Assembly: GCF_009193135.1 (NCBI RefSeq)
Contig: NZ_VUKC01000003.1
Coordinates: forward strand, 62,001-126,000
Direction of reading: 5' to 3'
Source of the DNA: Georgenia satyanarayanai
GTDB taxonomy: Bacteria; Actinomycetota; Actinomycetes; Actinomycetales; Actinomycetaceae
DNA: 64,000 nt
The stretch's first letter is position 1. The number at the start of each line of letters is the position of its first letter. A program made the position numbers and the translations under genes. This document shows positions 1 through 7,302 of the stretch, piece after piece. The notes beneath the pieces were generated by a model that made no database searches, had not been told where the DNA came from, and saw nothing but the letters and a program-made list of their open reading frames with translations.

Positions 1-294
1 GGGCTCGAGTCGGTCCGCTTCCTCGCCGGGGACGCGACCACGTTCGCGTTGTCCGCCGCGCGGGCGCCCGAGCTCGTCGTCGTCAACCCTCCCCGGCGCG
101 GGATCGGTGCCGCCCTCGCCGGCTGGCTCGAGAGCTCCGGGGTACGCCACGTGCTCTACTCGAGCTGCAACGTGACCTCCCTCGCCCGTGACCTCGCCGC
201 CATGCCCTCGCTCGTGCCGGTGCAGGGCCAGGTGCTCGACATGTTCCCCCAGACCCCGCACGCGGAGGTGCTCGTCCGCCTCGAGCGGCGCTGA
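1..294 (+). CDS. Class I SAM-dependent RNA uridine methyltransferase (RlmC/RlmD/TrmA type), C-terminal part
   Basis: The open frame runs in from the left edge, so only about 97 C-terminal residues are present. They contain the NPPRRG loop, equivalent to the DPPRxG motif of m5U methyltransferases, followed by SSCN, whose cysteine forms the covalent adduct with C6 of the target uridine. The order of these motifs and the short tail after them fit the TrmA/RumA/RumB family, which makes 5-methyluridine in rRNA or tRNA. Which uridine is modified cannot be told from this piece. A strong ribosome-binding site follows 60 bp later for the next gene, so the two could be co-transcribed. Confidence 0.85.
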   Translation, partial: GLESVRFLAGDATTFALSAARAPELVVVNPPRRGIGAALAGWLESSGVRHVLYSSCNVTSLARDLAAMPSLVPVQGQVLDMFPQTPHAEVLVRLERR

Positions 295-363
295 GCCGTT
301 CGCACTGCTTCACGCGGGCCGCCGTGGCAGGCTCGGGGCGAGACACGGGGGAGGTGAGCGGGG

Positions 364-801
364 ATGGACGCACGGGACCGGCGCCGCTCGACCTGGGTGG
401 CCGCGCTCATCGGTGTGGGCGTCATGGCCGCCGTCGACGAGATCGTCTTCCACCAGATCCTCGGCTGGCACCACTTCTACGACCGCTCCACCCCGCAAGT
501 GGGGCTCCTGGCCGACGGCCTGCTCCACGCCGCCGAGCTCGTCGTGCTCGTCGCGGGGATCTTCCTCGTCGCCGACCTCGCCCGCCGCGGCGGGCTGCAC
601 CGCGGTGCGGTCGCGGCGGGCGCGCTCCTCGGGGCAGGGGGCTTCCAGCTCTTCGACGGCGTCGTCGTCCACAAGGTGCTGCGACTGCACCAGGTGCGCT
701 ACGACGTCGAGCTCCTGCCCTACGACGCCGCCTGGCTCGCCTCCGCGGTGCTCCTCGTGCTGGCCGGGGTGCTGCTCCTCGTGCGCGCCACGCGCACATG
801 A
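364..801 (+). CDS. DUF2243 family membrane protein
   Basis: A 145-residue protein with four hydrophobic segments (about residues 12-30, 50-70, 80-98 and 118-140). Conserved-looking histidines lie next to membrane segments (FHQILGWHHF and VVHKVLRLHQ), which matches the DUF2243 family (COG4329). The molecular role of the family is unknown. Its frequent neighbour is a CtaG/caa3-type cytochrome oxidase assembly protein, which is exactly the next gene here and overlaps by 4 bp (ATGA). The histidines suggest metal handling or heme-copper oxidase support, but that is inference. The ATG is preceded by a near-perfect GGAGGTGA ribosome-binding site with a 7 nt spacer. Confidence 0.8.
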   Translation: MDARDRRRSTWVAALIGVGVMAAVDEIVFHQILGWHHFYDRSTPQVGLLADGLLHAAELVVLVAGIFLVADLARRGGLHRGAVAAGALLGAGGFQLFDGVVVHKVLRLHQVRYDVELLPYDAAWLASAVLLVLAGVLLLVRATRT

Positions 802-1562
802 CCCCGTGGCTGCCGAGCGCGCTGGCCGCCGCGGCGCTGCTCGGCGGCTACCTCCTGCTCCTCGCCCGGCGACCGTCCGGCCTGCCGCGGTGGCCGGTGT
901 GGCGCACCGCCGCCTGGGTAGCCGGCGCCGTGACCGTCGCCGTCGCGCTGCTCCCGCCACTGGCGCAGGCCGCAGGCACCGACCACCGCGCCCACATGGC
1001 CCAGCACCTGCTCCTGGGCATGTACGCCCCGCTCGGGCTGGTGGCCGCTGCGCCCGTCCGCCTCGCGCTCGGGTCGCTGCCGACGACGGCGGCGCGGCGG
1101 CTGTCCACCGTGCTCCGCAGCCGTCCGGTCCGCGTGCTCAGCCACCCGGTCGTCGCCGGGCTCCTCACCGTCGGTGCGACGGCCCTCCTCTACCTCACCC
1201 CGCTGCACGAGCACGCGGCACGGAGCTCGGCCCTCACCGCCGTCGTGCTCCTCCACTTCGTCCTCGCCGGGTGGCTGTACACCTGGGCGATCGCCGGGCC
1301 GGACCCCGCTCCGCACCGGCCGCGCCTACCGCTGCGGCTGGGCGTGCTCGTCGTCGCCGCCGGCGCGCACGCCTCCCTCGCCAAGACCCTCTACGCCCGT
1401 GCCGCGGAGAGCCACCACCACGGCACGGTGCACGCCGAGGCGGCCGCCCAGCTCATGTACTACGGGGGCGACGGCGCCGAGGTGCTCCTCGCCGTCATGC
1501 TCCTCGCCGGGTGGTACCGCCGCGCCCGGCCCCGCGGTCGGAGCGTGCACGCGGCGCGGTAG
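798..1562 (+). CDS. CtaG/caa3-type cytochrome c oxidase assembly-like membrane protein
   Basis: A 254-residue integral membrane protein with about seven hydrophobic helices and a histidine-rich loop (HRAHMAQHLLLG near residue 75, and ESHHHGTVHAEAAAQ near 210). These are the typical features of the caa3_CtaG family (PF09678), membrane proteins associated with copper delivery to, or assembly of, cytochrome oxidases. The ATG start overlaps the stop of the DUF2243 gene (ATGA), which implies translational coupling and a shared job. No oxidase subunit gene lies in this window, so the partner complex is not identified. The family assignment is good. The copper role is inferred from the family. Confidence 0.8.
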   Translation: MTPWLPSALAAAALLGGYLLLLARRPSGLPRWPVWRTAAWVAGAVTVAVALLPPLAQAAGTDHRAHMAQHLLLGMYAPLGLVAAAPVRLALGSLPTTAARRLSTVLRSRPVRVLSHPVVAGLLTVGATALLYLTPLHEHAARSSALTAVVLLHFVLAGWLYTWAIAGPDPAPHRPRLPLRLGVLVVAAGAHASLAKTLYARAAESHHHGTVHAEAAAQLMYYGGDGAEVLLAVMLLAGWYRRARPRGRSVHAAR

Positions 1563-1635
1563 GGCCCGAACCTTCGACGGGCGGGCGGAGGTGACCCGTG
1601 TCACCCTGGCTGGCCAACGGCAGTGAGGAGACACC

Positions 1636-2784
1636 ATGCGTGCGATGGTCTACCGCGGTCCGTACAAGATCCGCGTCGAGGAGAAGGACATCCCGCGGAT
1701 CGAGCACCCCAACGACGCGATCGTCCGGGTCGAGCTCGCCGCCATCTGCGGCTCCGACCTGCACCTGTACCACGGGATGATGCCGGACACTCGGGTCGGG
1801 ATGACCTTCGGCCACGAGTTCATCGGCGTCGTCCACGAGGTCGGGTCCTCGGTGCAGAGCCTCACGCCGGGCGACCGGGTCATGGTGCCCTTCAACATCT
1901 CCTGCGGCTCGTGCTACTTCTGCTCCCGCGGGCTGCTCTCCAACTGCCACAACGTCAACCCCAACGCCACCGCGGTCGGCGGCATCTACGGCTACTCCCA
2001 CACGACCGGCGGGTACGACGGCGGGCAGGCCGAGTACGTCCGGGTACCCTTCGCGGACGTCGGGCCGACGATCATCCCGGACTGGATGGACGACGAGGAC
2101 GCCCTCCTCCTCACCGACGCCGTCGCCACCGGCTACTTCGGCGCCCAGCTCGGGGAGATCCGCGAGGGGGACACCGTCGCGGTCTTCGGCGCCGGCCCCG
2201 TCGGCCTCATCGCCGCCAAGACGGCGTGGTTCATGGGCGCCGCCCGGGTCATCGTCATCGACCACCTCGAGTACCGGCTGGAGAAGGCCCGCACCTTCGC
2301 CCACGCGGAGACGGTGAACTTCGCCGAGCTCGACGACGTCGTCGTCCACCTCAAGCGCACCACCGACGGGCTGGGCGTGGACGTCGCCATCGACGCCGTG
2401 GGTGCGGAGGCGGACGGCAACTTCCTCCAGCACGTGACGGCGGCCAAGCTCAAGCTCCAGGGCGGCTCACCGGTCGCGCTCAACTGGGCCATCGACGGCG
2501 TCCGCAAGGGCGGCACGATCTCCGTCATGGGCGCCTACGGACCGATCTTCAGCGCCGTCAAGTTCGGCGACGCCCTCAACAAGGGCCTGACGCTGCGGAT
2601 GAACCAGGCCCCGGTCAAGCGGCAGTGGCCACGCCTGTTCGAGCACGTCAGGAACGGGCACCTCAAGCCGAGCGAGATCGTCACCCACCGCATCCCGCTG
2701 GAGCACATCGCCGAGGGGTACCACATCTTCTCGGCGAAGCTCGACGGCTGCATCAAGCCCCTGATCGTGCCCGGCGCGAACTAG
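1636..2784 (+). CDS. Zinc-dependent alcohol dehydrogenase, glutathione-independent formaldehyde dehydrogenase-like
   Basis: A 382-residue medium-chain dehydrogenase. The N-terminal GroES-like domain has the catalytic zinc ligands C38, H60 and E61 and a complete structural zinc lobe (C90, C93, C96, C104). The Rossmann domain follows, with GAGPVG near residue 195 for NAD(P) binding. The subgroup resembles glutathione-independent formaldehyde dehydrogenases and threonine-dehydrogenase-like enzymes, so it probably oxidises a small alcohol or aldehyde hydrate. The exact substrate is not readable. The ATG has a GAGGAG ribosome-binding site. Fourteen bp downstream begins an uncharacterised gene, probably in the same operon. 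Confidence 0.85.
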   Translation: MRAMVYRGPYKIRVEEKDIPRIEHPNDAIVRVELAAICGSDLHLYHGMMPDTRVGMTFGHEFIGVVHEVGSSVQSLTPGDRVMVPFNISCGSCYFCSRGLLSNCHNVNPNATAVGGIYGYSHTTGGYDGGQAEYVRVPFADVGPTIIPDWMDDEDALLLTDAVATGYFGAQLGEIREGDTVAVFGAGPVGLIAAKTAWFMGAARVIVIDHLEYRLEKARTFAHAETVNFAELDDVVVHLKRTTDGLGVDVAIDAVGAEADGNFLQHVTAAKLKLQGGSPVALNWAIDGVRKGGTISVMGAYGPIFSAVKFGDALNKGLTLRMNQAPVKRQWPRLFEHVRNGHLKPSEIVTHRIPLEHIAEGYHIFSAKLDGCIKPLIVPGAN

Positions 2785-2797
2785 GAAGGACACTGGC

Positions 2798-3379
2798 ATG
2801 AGCGAGCGCATCCCCGTCTACACCTCCGCCGGACCCCCTGTGCCCTCGGCCGCGGAGCTCCGCGCCCGGATCCCCGGGTGGGGCGTCGACCTCGACCCCG
2901 CCGACCGGCCCTCCTACCCCAAGGAGCGCGCGGAGCCCACCGGCGCGCACTGGGACCTGCCCGAGCAGCAGGAGGAGACCTCCCCCCGTGAGCGGTCCAT
3001 CGAGCACATGAGGCTCACCCCCGTCTTCGGCACGGTCGCGCCGCTGCACGGGCTGTCCGGCGCCATCCGCCGCTACTCCTACGAGCGCTTCAGCGAGGCG
3101 CGCGCCGCGCACTGGCTGCTCCTCATCGCCGCGGACCGGGTCGACGCGGTCGAGAGCCACCTCCGCTCGTTCGCGAGCGCGCGCCCCGACAACCCGGTCA
3201 CCGAGACCGGCGTGCGCGCCGAGCTCACGCACGACGGCCTCGCCGCGCGCCGCGGGAGCAGCCGCGCCGACGTCAAGCACCAGTGGATCGACCCGATCCT
3301 CGTCGCCGGGCCCTGGGTGCTCGCGGGTGCCGCCGCTGTCGCGGGCGCCCGCCGGCTCGTGCGCGGCCGCCGGGACTGA
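2798..3379 (+). CDS. Uncharacterised protein encoded with the alcohol dehydrogenase
   Basis: A 193-residue protein I do not recognise by function. It starts with a Pro/Arg-rich segment, has a central region with RRYSYERFSEARAAHWLLL (about residues 90-108) and ends with one hydrophobic helix (about 167-188) followed by a basic RRLVRGRRD tail. It therefore looks like a cytoplasmic domain anchored to the membrane by its C-terminus. It follows the zinc dehydrogenase by 14 bp with its own GAAGGA ribosome-binding site, which suggests an accessory role to that enzyme. No catalytic motif is visible. Confidence 0.65.
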   Translation: MSERIPVYTSAGPPVPSAAELRARIPGWGVDLDPADRPSYPKERAEPTGAHWDLPEQQEETSPRERSIEHMRLTPVFGTVAPLHGLSGAIRRYSYERFSEARAAHWLLLIAADRVDAVESHLRSFASARPDNPVTETGVRAELTHDGLAARRGSSRADVKHQWIDPILVAGPWVLAGAAAVAGARRLVRGRRD

Positions 3380-3404
3380 GCCGCCGCGGCGCGGGGGACC
3401 CCAC

Positions 3405-4586
3405 GTGGGCGAGAGCTGGACGAGGACCCCGATCACGACCGACGTCCTGCGTGGCGTCCTCGCGCTCGAACGGGGCGCCCACGGCGTCGTGCCGCACCGG
3501 CTCCCGGCGTGGGCGCGCGCCCAGTGCACCGACCCCCAGCTCCACCTCGCCGAGGGCCAGCCCGCGGGCGCCCGGTTCGCGCTGCGGACCGCGGCCACCG
3601 TCGTCGAGCTCGACGTGCTGCCCACGCGCTACGGCTTCCGCGGGGCACCGCCGCGCCCCGAGGGGGTCTTCGACCTCCTCGTCGACGGGATCCTCGTGGC
3701 CCAGGCCGTCGCTCCCACCGCCACGACCGTCACCATCGACATGGCCACCGGGGCGGCCGAGCACGAGCCGGGCGAGGTGGGCACCGTCCGCTTCGCCGGG
3801 CTCCCGGCAGGCGTCAAGGACCTCGAGCTGTGGCTGCCGCACAACGAGGCGCTCGAGCTCGTCGCCCTCCGCACCGACGCCCCGGTCGAGGCGCCGGCTG
3901 GTACCGCCCGACGGCGCTGGGTGCACCACGGCAGCTCGATCAGCCACGGCTCCAACGCCGAGCACCCCACCGGCCCCTGGCCGGCACTGGTCGCCCTCGG
4001 CGGCGGGCTGGACCTCCTCAACCTCGGCCTCAGCGGCAGCGCGCTGCTCGACCCCTTCGTCGCGCGCACGATGCGGGACGCACCGGCGGACCTGCTCAGT
4101 GTGAAGATCGGGATCAACGTCGTCGGCGGCGACGTCATGCGCCGCCGCGTCTTCGGCCCGGCCGTCCACGGGTTCCTCGACACCCTGCGCGAGGGGCACC
4201 CGACGACGCCGCTGCTCGTCGTGTCCCCGCTCCACACCCCGATCCACGAGGACACCCCCGGCCCGGGCGCCTTCGACCTGGACGCCCTGGCTGCTGGGCG
4301 GACGGCCTTCCGCGCCACCGGGGACCCGGCCGAGGTGGCGGCGGGGAAGCTCACCCTCACCGTCGTGCGCGAGGAGCTCGCCGCCGTCGTCGCGCAGCGG
4401 GCCGCCACGGACGCGCACCTGTTCTACCTCGACGGGCGCGAGCTCTACGGGGTCGGCGACCACGCCGAGCTGCCGCTGCCGGACGAGCTGCACCCCGACG
4501 GCGCCACCCACCGCCGGATCGCCGAGCGCTTCAGCGCCCGGGTCCTCGGCGGTGGTGGCCCGTTCGGTCAGGCGCCGGCGGCGTAG
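3405..4586 (+). CDS. SGNH/GDSL hydrolase family protein
   Basis: A protein of about 393 residues. An N-terminal beta-sandwich-like region (roughly residues 1-160) precedes an SGNH hydrolase domain with block I VHHGSSISHGSNA (the nucleophile serine is in GSSI), a glycine block NLGLSGSA, KIGINVVGG in place of the usual GxND block, and a C-terminal DELHPDGATH carrying the Asp-His pair. This layout matches secreted or cytoplasmic actinobacterial esterases of unknown substrate. No signal peptide is seen. I chose the GTG at 3405 because GGGGGA lies just upstream. The open frame extends further 5' into the previous gene. Its 3' end overlaps the convergent deaminase gene by 19 bp. Confidence 0.75.
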   Translation: MGESWTRTPITTDVLRGVLALERGAHGVVPHRLPAWARAQCTDPQLHLAEGQPAGARFALRTAATVVELDVLPTRYGFRGAPPRPEGVFDLLVDGILVAQAVAPTATTVTIDMATGAAEHEPGEVGTVRFAGLPAGVKDLELWLPHNEALELVALRTDAPVEAPAGTARRRWVHHGSSISHGSNAEHPTGPWPALVALGGGLDLLNLGLSGSALLDPFVARTMRDAPADLLSVKIGINVVGGDVMRRRVFGPAVHGFLDTLREGHPTTPLLVVSPLHTPIHEDTPGPGAFDLDALAAGRTAFRATGDPAEVAAGKLTLTVVREELAAVVAQRAATDAHLFYLDGRELYGVGDHAELPLPDELHPDGATHRRIAERFSARVLGGGGPFGQAPAA

Positions 4587-5590
4587 GCCTCGAGCTCGGC
4601 GAGGTACTCCTCGCGCTCCCGGCCACTGAGCCAGGCGATGTCGAAGGAGTTGCGGGCGAGCCGGACGAGCTGGTCGCGGCTCAGGCCCGCGACCTCGGCC
4701 AGGCGCACGTAGTTCTCCGCCACGTAGCCGCCGAAGTAGGCGGGGTCGTCGGAGTTGAGGGTGACCTTGACGCCCTGCTCGAGGAGGCCGACGATCTCGG
4801 TCTCCTTGACGCCGTCGACCACCCAGCCGTTGGAGATCGGGCAGCAGGTGAGGCCGAGGCCGCGCTCCTTGATCGCCGCGACGAGCTCGGGGCGCTCGAA
4901 GGCGTTGGAGCCGTGGTCGATGCGGTCCACCCGGATGTCCTCGACGACCTGGCGGATGTGCTCGTGGGTGCCGTCCTGGTCGATGTCGCAGTGCATCGTC
5001 AGGAGGTAGCCCTCCTGACGGGCGCGGGCGAAGACGGCGGCGAACTTCGCCGGCGGGTTGCCGCGCTCGTCGGAGTCCAGGCCCACGCCGAGGATCCAGT
5101 CGCGGTAGGGGAGGGACTCCATGAGGGTGCTCATCGCGTGCTCGGCCGTGAAGTCGCGCAGGAAGCACAGGATGAGCTCGCCGTGGATGCCGAGGTCGCG
5201 GCGCGCGTCGACCAGCGCCCGGCGCAGGCCACCGATGACCGTCGCGAAGGGCACGCCGCGGGAGGTGTGGGCCTGGGGGTCGAAGAAGATCTCGGCGTAG
5301 CGCACGTTCTGGCTCGCCGCCTTGGCGAGGTAGGCCGTCGCGAGGTCGTAGAAGTCGTCGGCGGTGACGAGCACCCGCATCGAGTCGTAGTAGACCGTGA
5401 GGAAGGAGGACAGGGAGTCGAAGTCGTAGGAGGCGCGGACCTCCTCGGCGGAGGAGTGCTCGAGCTCGATCCCGTTGCGCTGGGCGAGGGCGAACTTCAG
5501 CTCGGGCTCCAGGGTGCCCTCGATGTGCAGGTGCAGCTCTGCCTTCGGCAGGCCGGTGATGAAGTCCTGCAGGTCGGCGGTCGCGGTCAC
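4568..5590 (-). CDS. Adenosine/adenine deaminase-family amidohydrolase with atypical active site
   Basis: A 340-residue TIM-barrel metal-dependent hydrolase. H20-x-H22 in AELHLHIEGTLEPE, H200, H226 and D281-D282 in NSDDPAYFGGY match the zinc site and overall layout of the ADA/adenine deaminase family, and the HIEGTLEPEL opening is closest to the adenine-deaminase branch. The usual HAGE motif, whose glutamate donates a proton to the purine, is replaced by H200-C-D-I-D, so the standard catalytic glutamate is absent. Purine deamination is therefore the family expectation, not a certainty. The start is a GTG. The gene converges on, and slightly overlaps, the GDSL hydrolase gene. Confidence 0.75.
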   Translation of the reverse strand: MTATADLQDFITGLPKAELHLHIEGTLEPELKFALAQRNGIELEHSSAEEVRASYDFDSLSSFLTVYYDSMRVLVTADDFYDLATAYLAKAASQNVRYAEIFFDPQAHTSRGVPFATVIGGLRRALVDARRDLGIHGELILCFLRDFTAEHAMSTLMESLPYRDWILGVGLDSDERGNPPAKFAAVFARARQEGYLLTMHCDIDQDGTHEHIRQVVEDIRVDRIDHGSNAFERPELVAAIKERGLGLTCCPISNGWVVDGVKETEIVGLLEQGVKVTLNSDDPAYFGGYVAENYVRLAEVAGLSRDQLVRLARNSFDIAWLSGREREEYLAELEAYAAGA

Positions 5591-5708
5591 GCGGGTGCTC
5601 CTTGGTCGGTCGGGGGCCGGTGGTCCGGCAGGGCGCGTCCCGAGGCTACCGGCGGCACGCTGCTGAGCGGTGACGTGTCTCGGGCCGCGCCCGTGCCAGG
5701 CTGGCCGC

Positions 5709-6314
5709 ATGGGCAGCTTCGACGACAGGGCGGCCGGCTGGGACAGCGACCCGGCCAAGGTGGCGCGCGCCCGGGAGGTCGCCGAGGCCGTCGCGGCCGC
5801 GGTCCCGCTCGACCCGGGCCTGCGGCTGCTCGAGTACGGCGCCGGGACCGGGCTCGTCTCCGAGGCGCTCGGCAGGCGGGTCGGTGCGGCGACGCTCGCG
5901 GACAGCTCCGCCGGCATGCGCGCCGTGCTCGTGGAGAAGGTCGCCTCGGGGCGCTTCCCCGGCGGGCGGGTCTGGGACCTCGACCTCGAGACCGACGACG
6001 TCCCCTCCGCGCGCTTCGACCTGGCAGTCGCCTCGCTCGTCCTGCACCACGTGCGGGAGCTGGACCGGGTGCTCGCGGGGCTGAGCAGGCTGCTGGCGCC
6101 CGGTGGCCACCTGTGCGTGGCGGACCTCGACCGCACCGAGGGCGGCACCTTCCACCGGCACGACGTCGACACCCACGACGGTTTCGACCGGGCCGAGCTG
6201 GCCGCACGTCTGGAGCGGGCCGGCCTCGTCGACGTCGGCGTCCGCGACTGCGGGGCGGTGGAGCGCGACGGCGTCGCCCACCCGGTGTTCCTCGCCGTCG
6301 CCCGCCGCCCGTAG
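5709..6314 (+). CDS. Class I SAM-dependent methyltransferase
   Basis: A 201-residue protein of the UbiE/Methyltransf_11 type. Motif I is LLEYGAGTGLVS (about residues 47-58), an acidic motif II lies around ADSSAGM, and the motif IV/V region VASLVLHHVRELDRV is followed by LLAPGGHLCVADL. The HHV signature is typical of small-molecule methyltransferases of the SmtA/UbiE group. The substrate is unknown. The N-terminus FDDRAAGWDSDP is the usual start of this subgroup, which supports the ATG at 5709 over an upstream in-frame ATG. It stands between the divergent deaminase gene and rnz and has no clear operon partner. Confidence 0.8.
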   Translation: MGSFDDRAAGWDSDPAKVARAREVAEAVAAAVPLDPGLRLLEYGAGTGLVSEALGRRVGAATLADSSAGMRAVLVEKVASGRFPGGRVWDLDLETDDVPSARFDLAVASLVLHHVRELDRVLAGLSRLLAPGGHLCVADLDRTEGGTFHRHDVDTHDGFDRAELAARLERAGLVDVGVRDCGAVERDGVAHPVFLAVARRP

Positions 6315-6366
6315 CCGACGGTGGGGGCGGGGTGGGGCGGGTCGCCCCGGTGACCCGGGCCGCGAC

Positions 6367-6372
6367 TACGAT
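6367..6372 (+). promoter_or_regulatory. Candidate -10 element upstream of rnz
   Basis: TACGAT matches TANNNT and lies 8 nt before an ATG at 6381, the spacing expected for a leaderless transcript in actinobacteria. No clear -35 was found. That ATG opens an 11-codon frame that ends inside the start region of rnz. Confidence 0.35.
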
Positions 6373-6380
6373 CCACCGAC

Positions 6381-6416
6381 ATGACCTCCCACCAGCCGGC
6401 GCCCGTCCGTGCGTGA
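6381..6416 (+). other. Short ORF overlapping the rnz start
   Basis: An 11-residue frame (MTSHQPAPVRA) starts at an ATG 8 nt after a -10-like hexamer and stops at 6414-6416, overlapping the first codons of rnz (GTG at 6409). It could be a leaderless leader peptide that delivers ribosomes to rnz by reinitiation. Alternatively it is the displaced original start of rnz, since removing one copy of a tandem CGTG repeat at the junction fuses the two frames. Confidence 0.35.
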
Positions 6417-7302
6417 GCTCGTCGTCCTCGGCACCGCCTCCCAGGTGCCCACGCGCGCCCGCAACCACAACGGCTACCTGCTCCTGTGGGACGGGCGGGG
6501 TTACCTCTTCGACCCCGGGGAGGGCACGCAGCGGCAGATGACCCACGCCGGGGTGTCGGCCACGCAGGTCCACCACATCTGCCTCACGCACGTCCACGGC
6601 GACCACTGCTACGGCCTGCCCGGCGTGCTGTCGCGGATGGTGCTCGACGGCGTCACCCACCCCGTCCACCTCCACTACCCGGCGAGCGGGGAGGAGGTGG
6701 TCCGCGCGCTCGTGTCCGTCGCGACGCCGGGGCTGGACCTGCGGCTCCGGCCGCACGGGGCCGCCGGGGAGGTGGCCCCGGGCCTGGAGGTCCGGCCGCT
6801 GCACCACCGGGTGGAGACCTACGGCTACCGGCTCGTCGAGCCGGATTCGCGCACCCTCCTGCCCGAGCGGCTCGCCGCCGCCGGCCTCAGCGGCCCCGAC
6901 GTCGGCCGCCTCCAGCGCGCGGGCCGGCTGGGCGGCGTGGCGCTCGAGGACGTGAGCGTGCCGCGCCGCGGCCAGCGCTTCGCCCTCGTCATGGACACCG
7001 CCCCGTGCACGGGCGCCGAGGAGCTCGCCGACGGCGCCGACCTCCTCGTCGCCGAGTGCACCTTCGCCGACGAGGACGCCGCGCTCGCCCACGAGTACCG
7101 CCACCTCACCGCGGGGCAGGCGGGTGCGCTCGCCGCCACCGGGGGAGCGGGCACCCTCGTGCTCACCCACTTCTCCTCCCGGTACCCGGACCTCGAGCCG
7201 CTGCGGGAGCAGGCGAGGGTGACGGCGGGACGGGCCGCCGTCGTCCTCGCGCTCGACCTGGACCGGGTGGCGATGCCCCGGCGGCGCGCAGCGGCCCGCT
7301 AG
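6409..7302 (+). CDS. rnz: Ribonuclease Z / MBL-fold metallohydrolase
   Basis: A 297-residue metallo-beta-lactamase-fold protein of the ElaC/RNase Z type. It has the zinc motif HVHGDH (H61, H63, D65, H66) and DPGEGTQRQM upstream. The later ligands sit in VMDTAP, in the HEYRHLT loop and in LTHFSSRY. RNase Z cuts the 3' trailer of tRNA precursors. The GTG start gives the normal family N-terminus (MRELVVLGTASQVPT), but it has no Shine-Dalgarno sequence and overlaps the end of a short upstream ORF. The 3' end overlaps the convergent amidase gene by 4 bp. The tRNA role is by family; related arylsulfatase-like MBL proteins are the alternative. Confidence 0.8.
   Translation: MRELVVLGTASQVPTRARNHNGYLLLWDGRGYLFDPGEGTQRQMTHAGVSATQVHHICLTHVHGDHCYGLPGVLSRMVLDGVTHPVHLHYPASGEEVVRALVSVATPGLDLRLRPHGAAGEVAPGLEVRPLHHRVETYGYRLVEPDSRTLLPERLAAAGLSGPDVGRLQRAGRLGGVALEDVSVPRRGQRFALVMDTAPCTGAEELADGADLLVAECTFADEDAALAHEYRHLTAGQAGALAATGGAGTLVLTHFSSRYPDLEPLREQARVTAGRAAVVLALDLDRVAMPRRRAAAR

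Noticed and set aside
3509-6541. 1010-codon open frame on the plus strand
   Set aside because: It is a shadow over the GDSL, deaminase and methyltransferase genes, with composition switching at each real gene boundary.
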